A DNA stretch of 28,927 bases from a virus. Location: the IMG/VR virus record IMGVR_UViG_3300036406_001076, positions 1 to 28,927 of that record; one strand, given 5' to 3'. Both the position numbers and the translations under genes were made by a program. Shown here one piece after another: positions 13,799 to 20,356 of this stretch (position 1 is the first letter of the stretch; each line of letters begins with the position of its first letter). The notes below the pieces were generated by a model that saw only the letters and a program-made list of their open reading frames with translations, was not told where the DNA came from and ran no database searches.

Positions 13799-13859
13799 TC
13801 TCCGGTGGGAGGAAGAACCCGTGGCCGTGAACACCCGGCCGAAAACCCCCCACCGGAGA
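13799..13859. other. Long intercistronic inverted repeat with inner hairpin
   Basis: TCTCCGGTGGG (13799-13809) is perfectly complementary to CCCACCGGAGA (13849-13859). Inside, GGCCG pairs with CGGCC over 8 nt. The structure lies between the 62-aa gene stop (7 nt away) and the Nmad1-like start (15 nt away). No U-run follows, so it is more likely an RNA processing, stabilising or attenuation element than a simple terminator. Confidence 0.6.
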
Positions 13860-13865
13860 AAGTTG

Positions 13866-14054
13866 CTACTTCTGCCAGACTTCCACGCGGTCAGAGGAAC
13901 CGCTGAAAGCGACAGTCTTGTTTGCCTTCTTCGCGTCGGCGATCAGCCGGTCGAACATGGCTTCTTCCTTCTGGTTGTAGGGACCGGCGAGTCGGCTGTA
14001 GCCGTTGGACTCAAGTCCCTCCGGATCGCGGAAGCGGAGATTTTGGAAGCCCAT
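13866..14054 (-). CDS. Hypothetical protein (62 aa)
   Basis: It begins MGFQNLRFRDPEGLESNGYS; the C-terminal half has FDRLIADAKKANKTVAFSG. No known family. Its start overlaps the stop of the 252-aa gene (TAATG), so it is translationally coupled to it. Codon usage matches the surrounding replication genes. Confidence 0.65.
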   Translation of the reverse strand: MGFQNLRFRDPEGLESNGYSRLAGPYNQKEEAMFDRLIADAKKANKTVAFSGSSDRVEVWQK

Positions 14055-14812
14055 TACAGGAGTCCTTTGATCTCAGCTTGGAGTTCCGCGGGAACTTCAC
14101 CGGCCGTCTTCATCGACGGAATCCACCACGTTCCTTTGTCTCCGGTCTTCAACTTCGACCCGAGCGAGTAGAAGCCGCCGAAGAGGCCCGTCTTGTTCAG
14201 GTGACCGACTTTGAAGTCGCTGTAGAGGATCGCCGCGGTCTCCGCGTAAGCGGTCGACGAAGCGGTGTAAATCACGCGAGCGTAGCGTTTCTCGCCGAGG
14301 ACGTAGAAGAACGTCGTGGCCGCTTCCTCGCTCAGTGCCTCGGGCTCTTGGATCAAGAACTCGATGTGACCGACCTTGGCGAACTTACCTTCGCCGCGAC
14401 CGTAAGCGACCTGACCTCCGGAGAGGCGAACTTCTTCCGCGGTCTGGAAGACGCGAGGACGAACGTCCGGATCGAAGGGGAGGGACTCCTGGTATTCAAC
14501 CTTGAGACGAACCGCGATGACTTTGAGCGGATTGCCCAAACCCTTGTTCTTCGGATCGATGTCGTTGATCTGGTGTTCCTTGTTGATGACATAGGTGCCC
14601 GGAGTGAACAGATTCGAGAGATCGCCGACTTTGTTCACGAGGTTCAGGCGCGGCAGTTTGATGTCGTCAGCGCCGAACTCTCCGTAGATTCCTTTGGCTT
14701 GGTCTTCGCCGATGATGGCGACCTGCGATTCGGGGCGGACGGCAACGGCTTTGTTGCTGACTTCCTCGATGACTTGGGCCTCAACGGCCTCTTCAAACGA
14801 TACTTTTCCCAT
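14054..14812 (-). CDS. Phage protein of replication module, possible ssDNA-binding protein
   Basis: A 252-aa protein, acidic at the N-terminus and beta-rich afterwards (KLPRLNLVNKVGDLSNLF, PLKVIAVRLKVEYQESLPF). Its position between the polymerase and helicase-nuclease genes and its mixed beta composition suggest an OB-like ssDNA-binding protein, but no diagnostic motif proves it and the acidic tail typical of SSBs is absent. It starts 11 nt after TAATAACGCC at the end of the helicase gene. Confidence 0.7.
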   Translation of the reverse strand: MGKVSFEEAVEAQVIEEVSNKAVAVRPESQVAIIGEDQAKGIYGEFGADDIKLPRLNLVNKVGDLSNLFTPGTYVINKEHQINDIDPKNKGLGNPLKVIAVRLKVEYQESLPFDPDVRPRVFQTAEEVRLSGGQVAYGRGEGKFAKVGHIEFLIQEPEALSEEAATTFFYVLGEKRYARVIYTASSTAYAETAAILYSDFKVGHLNKTGLFGGFYSLGSKLKTGDKGTWWIPSMKTAGEVPAELQAEIKGLL

Positions 14813-14830
14813 AATTGGTATGTGGCGTTA

Positions 14831-17245
14831 TTACTTGATTTTACGTAGGTAGTGATAAGTCCCCTCGGACTTGGCCGCATCGGCATCCACCAGTGCGTCA
14901 CGAAGATGTTCTTTGGCTCGGGCCATCTCGCCGCGCTTGGCGGTCCGGGCGATGGCTTTCTCCAGTTCCCCGATTTTGACTTCGGCGCAGGCGGCGAAGG
15001 CTTCGGGGGTGATTTGATCTTTGACCGTTTCCCATGCGGCTTGCGCGTTGGTGATCTTGAAAGGGGATTTCCGCTCGGCGAGTTCGAACCCGGGAATTTC
15101 GATCCCTTCCTGCATCCGCATCTCCAAGGCGCGGGCATCGACCTTGTCGGCCCACGAGCGCATGATCGGTGCAGCCTTCTTGGCGAACGCAATAACGTGC
15201 GGGTCGGAGATGTTGGCCGGATCGTATTGCGCCGGCAGGGTCAACTCGTCGGCCTTGTATTCTGACGCGATCGTCAGAGCCAGCGACGAAAGTTTCGGGC
15301 AACTGGCTTGGCGGGCACACCAAGCGCAGTGTGCCCCAGTAAGGTAGGTCAAGGGGTCATCGCGCCGTGCTGCGGCAATAATGGCCGCAACTTGTGAGGA
15401 CAAACGATCGTAGTCACTTTCCCGGTGCCACGTCTCGCGGTCGATGACCCCTTGGAAGGGGAGGAGCACATGAACAGTCAGTTGTTCAATTTGGGGATGG
15501 GCATCCCACAACCCGACGGCATAGGCCCAAAACTGCGGCGAATCCGCGGTGTATGCTCCGAAAGCAAATTTGTAGTCGACCAACTCGGCTTTGTCTCCGC
15601 CGTGCAGGATGATGTGATCGATGTGTCCGAACTGATCGAGGACGGTGTAACGCTGCTCCCGAAGCTCCTGCGCGTTTACGAGGGGTTTCCTTAATGCTGC
15701 GAGATACTTCAGACACATATCCGCCGCCTCGCGCAGCTTCGGGTCGTCCGGCGGGATCACGTCGAGGTTCTCTTTCTCCACCGCGAGGTGACCGAGTGTC
15801 CCCCGATTGGCCGCGCTTTGGTCGCGAGTCTGGTCGTTTCGGAATCCGGGGCATTTGGCTTTCTCCTTCAAAGAGCTTGGCGAATGTTCGCTGTGCTCCG
15901 TGTTATGCTCTTGCGGCGTTATTACCTGCATGGAAGATGAGACCGGGGTAACCACCCCATTGTTCAAATTATTTTTTCCTGCATTCAAAATTCCTACATT
16001 TTCCCGTTTTTCCTCGGTCAGACGCAGGGCTCCCTGCTCCACGGTGCCTGGTGCGTAGAGCCTTAGAGCGAGTGCGCGAGACTTGGCCCCGACCCGTCGT
16101 ATCCGTCCAAGAGCCTGCTCCTCTACCAGTCCTGAAAACTGTGGGCAGATGAGAGCCACTCGTGGAAATTCTCCCACTGTGTCATGGAGGTCGATGGACT
16201 GTCCGCCCGCCGCGATCTGCACGATGACACAGCGGAGTTCGTTTTCTTGGAACCGGCGTTGGGTTTCCGCTCTGGCTTTGGCCGTTTCGCGTCCGTCGAT
16301 GACACCCGCGTCTTCGAGGAGCTTCCGTGCTTGGTCGATGGATTCATGGAAGTTTAAGAAGAGGACCGCCGAACCTCCCGATTGAAGGATCTCCTCGGCG
16401 CGTTCCACCAGATAAGCGACTTTGACCGTTTCAAGGGCTTGGCGCTGCCGGAGGTTTTTGACACCGCCCGGATCATCCGGATCAGCCATTTCGTCATAAA
16501 GCGCCTTTACAGTAGCGCGGTCTTTGTCGGAGAGCCACAGGGGCTCATCCGAGAGCATGAGGTCAGGGAGTTGCTCGCGTAGCTCCTCCTCGGACACCCG
16601 ATATCCGCGGTTCGTGAATACCGAATGGTGGAGTCGCTCCATCTTCTCTTTGTTCTCCGGCCGGCGGGGATTCCACTCAAGGCCACCCCAGCGCCCCTCC
16701 TCGGCCCCCATCTCTCGCACCCACTTCCAGAAGTAGCCGCCCGTGAACAGCCGCAGATTGACTCCGATCGCCTTCATCTTCAGCGGGGATTCTGCGGCCG
16801 TGGCCGAGAGCATTAGGACCGCATGGTTCCCCGCGGCGGCTTCGAGCATCTTGCCGTTCTGGCTATTGTAGGCTCCGAACATGTGGGCCTCGTCGAAGAT
16901 GAGAAGGCACCGCTCGGGTATATTCCATTCGAACTTCACCTTTTTACCCCCGTTCGGGATCTTTTTGAGCCAGGGCGTGTTCCCGTTCCGTAACTTTTCG
17001 GGGTTGAGGACGAATAGCGGTCTGACCCCGAACGCTTCTAGGGTGTTCGCCCACTTGGCCAAGACCGACTTCGGCGCGATGATGGCAACCTTGAGCGCAT
17101 ATCGAGCAGCAACAGCACTGGCGATGACGGTTTTGCCGCCACCGCACCCAGTCCCGTCGAGTGACGCCCCGACTGAGTCCAGAATCCGGAGGTGTTCAGC
17201 TACCGCTTTCTCTTGGTATGGGAAGAGTTTGAACGCTGCGGGCAT
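14831..17245 (-). CDS. SF2/SNF2-type helicase fused to Cas4-like PD-(D/E)XK nuclease
   Basis: An 804-aa fusion. Helicase half: Walker A GTGCGGGKT (31-39), DEAH (118-121), SAT (147-149) and motif VI QALGRIRR (377-384). Nuclease half (about 455-804, DUF2800-like): SPSSLKEKAKCPG with Cys465, RGTLGH (481-486), HIDHI (541-545) and VDYKF (556-560; Asp557, Lys559), then CAWC (640-643) and Cys649. One N-terminal and three later cysteines fit a Cas4/AddB-type 4Fe-4S cluster. The linker (about 420-455) is low complexity and contains TAATAACGCC out of frame. It probably resects or remodels DNA ends in phage recombination. Two genes joined by an indel is an alternative. Confidence 0.88.
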   Translation of the reverse strand: MPAAFKLFPYQEKAVAEHLRILDSVGASLDGTGCGGGKTVIASAVAARYALKVAIIAPKSVLAKWANTLEAFGVRPLFVLNPEKLRNGNTPWLKKIPNGGKKVKFEWNIPERCLLIFDEAHMFGAYNSQNGKMLEAAAGNHAVLMLSATAAESPLKMKAIGVNLRLFTGGYFWKWVREMGAEEGRWGGLEWNPRRPENKEKMERLHHSVFTNRGYRVSEEELREQLPDLMLSDEPLWLSDKDRATVKALYDEMADPDDPGGVKNLRQRQALETVKVAYLVERAEEILQSGGSAVLFLNFHESIDQARKLLEDAGVIDGRETAKARAETQRRFQENELRCVIVQIAAGGQSIDLHDTVGEFPRVALICPQFSGLVEEQALGRIRRVGAKSRALALRLYAPGTVEQGALRLTEEKRENVGILNAGKNNLNNGVVTPVSSSMQVITPQEHNTEHSEHSPSSLKEKAKCPGFRNDQTRDQSAANRGTLGHLAVEKENLDVIPPDDPKLREAADMCLKYLAALRKPLVNAQELREQRYTVLDQFGHIDHIILHGGDKAELVDYKFAFGAYTADSPQFWAYAVGLWDAHPQIEQLTVHVLLPFQGVIDRETWHRESDYDRLSSQVAAIIAAARRDDPLTYLTGAHCAWCARQASCPKLSSLALTIASEYKADELTLPAQYDPANISDPHVIAFAKKAAPIMRSWADKVDARALEMRMQEGIEIPGFELAERKSPFKITNAQAAWETVKDQITPEAFAACAEVKIGELEKAIARTAKRGEMARAKEHLRDALVDADAAKSEGTYHYLRKIK

Positions 17246-17262
17246 GTGCTGAGTCTTACCTT

Positions 17263-17502
17263 ATGATGAAAATTATTAACTCAATACTGATAGCGGGTCT
17301 GCTTGGCGGAACCGCATGGGCTGGCGATGGCTTCTACCTGATCGACTTAGATACCCCGAACGGCATCACGTATGTCCAACGGCAGGGGAATAACTACTAT
17401 TACTCGTCAGGCAGTCGTCTGAGGTCGGTGTGCGATGAGGCACCACGTCGTAGTTCACGCTCTGCTTTGTGGCGGGAGACGTTTGGGGATCTGCTGGACT
17501 AA
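17263..17502 (+). CDS. Small secreted protein, antisense-overlapping 3' end
   Basis: The N-terminus MMKIINSILIAGLLGGTAWA is a clear signal peptide with a likely cut after AWA. The mature part starts GDGFYLIDLDTPNGITYVQR and is rich in Tyr and Asn. It is the only rightward gene between 6006 and 20356 and starts 17 bp from the divergent helicase start. Its last 137 nt overlap the nuclease gene tail to tail, and the tail after YYYSSG looks less natural. No Shine-Dalgarno. An exported phage or morphon protein is plausible. Confidence 0.55.
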   Translation: MMKIINSILIAGLLGGTAWAGDGFYLIDLDTPNGITYVQRQGNNYYYSSGSRLRSVCDEAPRRSSRSALWRETFGDLLD

Positions 17503-17821
17503 CCCAATCTGAGTCTCTTACAAGGCGCAACCAATCATCGGCGAGCATGGTCACAAGCCACGGCTCGCCGTTTTTCTTGTGCGCAACGACTGGAGTTTTC
17601 GCTCCGCAGTCGTTGATCGCTTGCTTGATCGCTTTTGAGACGTTCAAGTTCTGAACGCCTTTCACCTCAAAGTGGATCGTCGGTAATTCTGGGCAGACAA
17701 CGTCGGCATCTCCCGCCGCACCGCAATACTGCTGACCACGGAAGGCTTTGAGAAACCCCGCTTCGCGAAGCTGGTCACGCCAGAGCCGCTCTACCCGTTT
17801 TCCTTTTTGCCTGGAGTTCAT
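17366..17821 (-). CDS. Holliday-junction-resolvase-like PD-(D/E)XK nuclease
   Basis: From the ATG at 17821 it is 151 aa. KGKRVERLWRDQLREAGF (6-23) followed by RGQQYCGAAGDADVV (28-42) and HFEVKGVQ (50-57) gives Asp40 and Glu52-x-Lys54, the PD-(D/E)XK core seen in Hjc-like resolvases. QAINDC and VVAHKKNGEPWLVT follow as in that family. The last 45 residues are Ser/Thr-rich, disordered, and overlap the secreted-protein gene antisense, suggesting loss of an earlier stop. The start overlaps the previous stop (ATGA). Confidence 0.78.
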   Translation of the reverse strand: MNSRQKGKRVERLWRDQLREAGFLKAFRGQQYCGAAGDADVVCPELPTIHFEVKGVQNLNVSKAIKQAINDCGAKTPVVAHKKNGEPWLVTMLADDWLRLVRDSDWVSPADPQTSPATKQSVNYDVVPHRTPTSDDCLTSNSSYSPAVGHT

Positions 17822-18105
17822 AGAATCGAAGCTCCCAGTCCTTGCGCCCACCGAGTGATGGCGACTTCATGGTAGATGTATTTCTTGTCGCCAACCTGGG
17901 TGTAAGGCAGGCCGCGCTTGCGCCAATATCCGAGCGAGTGCTTCTGCACTGTCCGACCGAAGATCGCGCTTAATCTCTCAGCCGCTTCATGCGGACCGAG
18001 TGTTTCCTTGGGTCGCTCGACCGGAGCCTTGATCTCCAGGCGCAGCTTGCCGCTGGCCAACGGAGTCGCGGTAAACGACTCACATTCCAGAATCATGGAA
18101 GTCAT
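17818..18105 (-). CDS. MerR/excisionase-like HTH protein (95 aa)
   Basis: Residues about 37-87 read LGPHEAAERLSAIFGRT, then SLGYWRKRGLPYTQVG and KKYIYHEVAITRWA, a winged-helix pattern like DNA-binding excisionases. The N-terminus is a beta-rich extension. It starts 3 nt after TAATAACGCC; a second ATG is three codons in. Near the integrase, it may act as recombination directionality factor or regulator; which one cannot be told. Confidence 0.68.
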   Translation of the reverse strand: MTSMILECESFTATPLASGKLRLEIKAPVERPKETLGPHEAAERLSAIFGRTVQKHSLGYWRKRGLPYTQVGDKKYIYHEVAITRWAQGLGASIL

Positions 18106-18115
18106 TATGGCGTTA

Positions 18116-18304
18116 TTACAGACCGAAGAATTTACGCAGAGCTAACCGGATGACCGCGCTCATTGAGCGCCCCGAACTCTCCGACTCAGCTTTAAGCCGG
18201 TCTTCGAGTTCGGGGTCGCTGGCGAATGAACGGATCAACTTCGGGTTGCGAAGGTTAGCTATCTTCTCGGTCAATGGAGTCTCGTAGTTCGTCACGAGAA
18301 TCAC
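18116..18304 (-). CDS. Ribbon-helix-helix (CopG-like) protein (62 aa)
   Basis: It starts MILVTNYETPLTEKIANLRN; PELEDRLKAESESSGRSMSA then VIRLALRKFFGL is typical of ribbon-helix-helix DNA-binding proteins, which dimerise and bind operators by a beta-sheet. It overlaps the upstream gene by 50 nt with no better internal start. It ends CTG TAA TAAC before the HTH gene. Likely a repressor in the lysogeny or regulatory region; an antitoxin role is unlikely without a toxin. Confidence 0.65.
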   Translation of the reverse strand: MILVTNYETPLTEKIANLRNPKLIRSFASDPELEDRLKAESESSGRSMSAVIRLALRKFFGL

Positions 18305-18422
18305 GATAACTCCTTAACCCGTCCTCGACAAATAGGGAGGCAAGTTTCTCTGGCGTCAGGGAACAGTAGTGAGCCGCTTCGTCGAGTTCGGATTTCAGGT
18401 TTTTGGTGAGGTCTAGTATCAT
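18255..18422 (-). CDS. Small ribbon-helix-helix-like protein (55 aa)
   Basis: From the ATG at 18422 it starts MILDLTKNLKSELDEAAHYC, then SLTPEKLASLFVEDGLRSYR, a short helix-turn-helix segment like that of CopG-type proteins, and ends acidic. A longer frame upstream runs through the terminator and is rejected. It follows that terminator by about 50 nt, so it should have its own promoter (TAATAACC lies in this gap). Confidence 0.6.
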   Translation of the reverse strand: MILDLTKNLKSELDEAAHYCSLTPEKLASLFVEDGLRSYRDSRDELRDSIDREDS

Positions 18423-18472
18423 TGTTATGGGCTTTTTTGTTTGTGCAGTTGTTATGGTTATTACGGCGTAGT

Positions 18473-18505
18473 GAAAAAGAAGCCGCGGGGAATGAACCCC
18501 GCGGC
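18473..18505 (-). terminator. Intrinsic terminator
   Basis: On the minus strand GCCGCGGGG, loop TTCATT, CCCCGCGGC form a perfect 9-bp GC stem followed by TTCTTTTTC. It starts 6 nt after the stop of the 101-aa gene. It is the clearest intrinsic terminator in the window and separates integrase-side transcription from the genes below. Confidence 0.85.
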
Positions 18506-18511
18506 ACCGAG

Positions 18512-18817
18512 TCACCCGTTCCGGTGTTTCCGGAGCAGGGCAGCTATGGTTTTCTGCATTTGTGGATCGAGGCTGTCGGCAGCGCGTTCTTCCTTGGTGT
18601 CGGCTTTGTAGACGGCCAACTCCTCGGCAACGCGGGACAGCGTTCCGTCTTGGTCTTCTGAGGCTATGTAGGCGGAGGTTGCTTCGCGGATAAGTGAACT
18701 GACATTCGTCTGTTTGGCTGCGGCCAGAAGGCGCAGGGCAGAGGAGGTCTTTTTACTCTCTACGTAGCTCACTCGTTCAGTGCCGGCCTTCAGACGGCCG
18801 TGTTTTGTTGTGCTCAT
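18512..18817 (-). CDS. Ribbon-helix-helix-like protein (101 aa)
   Basis: From the ATG at 18817 it starts MSTTKHGRLKAGTERVSYVE; SALRLLAAAKQTNVSSLIRE then ATSAYIA resembles a ribbon-helix-helix core with a longer acidic C-terminal helix. An inverted repeat lies 26 nt upstream and could be its own operator. A strong terminator follows it. It lies between the integrase and two smaller proteins of the same type, suggesting a layered repressor set. Confidence 0.65.
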   Translation of the reverse strand: MSTTKHGRLKAGTERVSYVESKKTSSALRLLAAAKQTNVSSLIREATSAYIASEDQDGTLSRVAEELAVYKADTKEERAADSLDPQMQKTIAALLRKHRNG

Positions 18818-18842
18818 GGTTATTTGGGTTCTTTCTGTCTCT

Positions 18843-18860
18843 ATGTTCGACAACGAACAT
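18843..18860. promoter_or_regulatory. Inverted repeat, operator candidate
   Basis: ATGTTCG and CGAACAT are perfectly complementary around ACAA. It sits between the integrase stop and the 101-aa ribbon-helix-helix gene. It could be an autoregulatory operator or a weak 3' hairpin for the integrase mRNA; there is no U-run. Confidence 0.45.
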
Positions 18861-18870
18861 GCGTGGTTGT

Positions 18871-20097
18871 TCACCATTTTATTAAAGAGGACAAGCCATT
18901 TTCTTCCGCATAAGCCCGCACCACTATCGGTGTGATATTAAACCATTCGTCAGCCTGCGCGGTCGTGACGAGCCCCCGATAGTATCTTTGGAGGGTTTTT
19001 GCGGAGTGTCCGGATAAGTAAGAAGTTTCATTGGCATCCCGGTATTTGGCCAGATGGTAGGTAGAGAAGGAGTGGCGAAGAGCATTGTTTTTCCACGTAA
19101 GCCCCACAGCCGCGAGCCGCGCTTTGTTCCGGCTGATGGCCGCTACCTGTCGTTCAGTGATGAGCCTCCCTACGTCTGGGATCTCGGCTACTGAAAGCCA
19201 GGCTTTCACTTGTTCGGTCTTGTCGAGCACGCGGCGTGAAGGGGTCTTGGCGATACTCGCGTCGATCACCGCATGATCTGTGTCGAATCCGAGGTGTCCG
19301 GCGGTCATCCGCTGGAACTCCGCCCGCCGCGAACCGGCGAACGCCATTGTCGCCAGATAAGGGATTTCTTTGGGGGTCGCGATCATCAGGAGGTGCATCA
19401 TTTCCCACGGTTCCCAGAACGGCACCGTCCTGCGGTTGGTGGGGGGTAAGGCCAAGTCTGTGGTGATCGATTCGGCATCCTTGCCGAGATAGCCTTTCTT
19501 CTTCGCGAACTTTTCCATCATCTGCCAATGCCTCACCAGATTGCGGTAGGTGAAAGCAGCCCAGTCGCCTCTGCTGACATAGGCTTGGAAATCGTCGTGG
19601 GTGACATCGCTAAACTGTCTGTCACCAACCCAGCTACGAAGGCTGTTCGCTTCAGTGGCGAGTCCGTTGAGGTAGTGCCGCGAAAGATTCTTCACCTCTT
19701 TCCGTTCCCTCATGTGAGCCATGAATTCTTCGGAAAGGTCTTTGACCGTCTTCCGTCCGGCTCCGATCGGGTTCTTGGCTACGTATTGTTCCACGGCTTC
19801 GAGCAGGCGACTTTTGCCGCCCGCTTTGCGTAAGCACTCGCGAAGGAATAGATTATCCTCCGGATGAATTGTAGTCTTCTCGCCGAGGGCGCTGGAGAGG
19901 TCGGTGACGATCCTTTGAGCCTCCTCTATCGCTTTGTCGCGTTTGGCAAAGACGCGCCTCATCGTCTTCCGCCCTATCTTCCACCGGATGAGGAACTGTC
20001 GGTAAGCTCCGTTTTGGATCTTGGAGACTCTGACCAGAGCCCCTCCGAAGCGGATGCTCGCGCCTTCGTTTCGGGTGTCTTTAATTTCGATTTTCAT
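18871..20097 (-). CDS. Tyrosine recombinase (phage integrase)
   Basis: A 408-aa integrase. The N-terminal 110 residues are basic with arm-binding character; a SAM-like core follows; the catalytic part has AFAGSRRAEF (252-261, catalytic Arg), Lys284 as possible beta-hairpin Lys, NALRHSFSTYH (338-348, Arg341), SGH (362-364) and RYYRG (371-375, nucleophile probably Tyr373). The HxxR motif has Asn338 instead of His. The end, DEWFNITP, recalls integrases of Verrucomicrobiota, a weak host clue. It would integrate the phage at attP, probably in the AT-rich region just upstream. Confidence 0.92.
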   Translation of the reverse strand: MKIEIKDTRNEGASIRFGGALVRVSKIQNGAYRQFLIRWKIGRKTMRRVFAKRDKAIEEAQRIVTDLSSALGEKTTIHPEDNLFLRECLRKAGGKSRLLEAVEQYVAKNPIGAGRKTVKDLSEEFMAHMRERKEVKNLSRHYLNGLATEANSLRSWVGDRQFSDVTHDDFQAYVSRGDWAAFTYRNLVRHWQMMEKFAKKKGYLGKDAESITTDLALPPTNRRTVPFWEPWEMMHLLMIATPKEIPYLATMAFAGSRRAEFQRMTAGHLGFDTDHAVIDASIAKTPSRRVLDKTEQVKAWLSVAEIPDVGRLITERQVAAISRNKARLAAVGLTWKNNALRHSFSTYHLAKYRDANETSYLSGHSAKTLQRYYRGLVTTAQADEWFNITPIVVRAYAEENGLSSLIKW

Positions 20098-20356
20098 GGC
20101 TGTTAATTGTGACCAGATTTTGTGGCAAAATGTTCAATAATTTTCATAAGCGCATAATAATAACGAAAGTGATAACAAGCGGAACTTCATCACTAACAGA
20201 GTAAGTCGAGTGACTTACAGAAGTTAAATAATCCCCTAACAGTGAGAATTCGAACCCGTGCTACGGTTGTCATAAAGTGTTGGTAATGAGGTGACTGCGA
20301 AGTATCAAAAACGATTGTGTCCGCTTGTATAACTCTGTAGCAGAAAAATTTCCAAA
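20098..20356. other. Intergenic AT-rich region, attP candidate and rightward promoter region
   Basis: No gene is seen in these 259 bases between the divergent integrase and terminase. A perfect hairpin GTAAGTC-GAGT-GACTTAC lies at 20201-20218. CTAACAG recurs at 20193-20199 and 20236-20242. ATTCGAACCCG at 20248-20258 looks like part of a tRNA T-loop, as in attP sites that copy a host tRNA 3' end. AT-rich flanks fit integrase arm sites. The core is not proven; the promoter for the terminase should also lie here, but I cannot pick it. Confidence 0.4.

Noticed and set aside
13922-14848. 308-aa plus frame
   Set aside because: It covers two coupled minus-strand genes and lacks any start context or motif.
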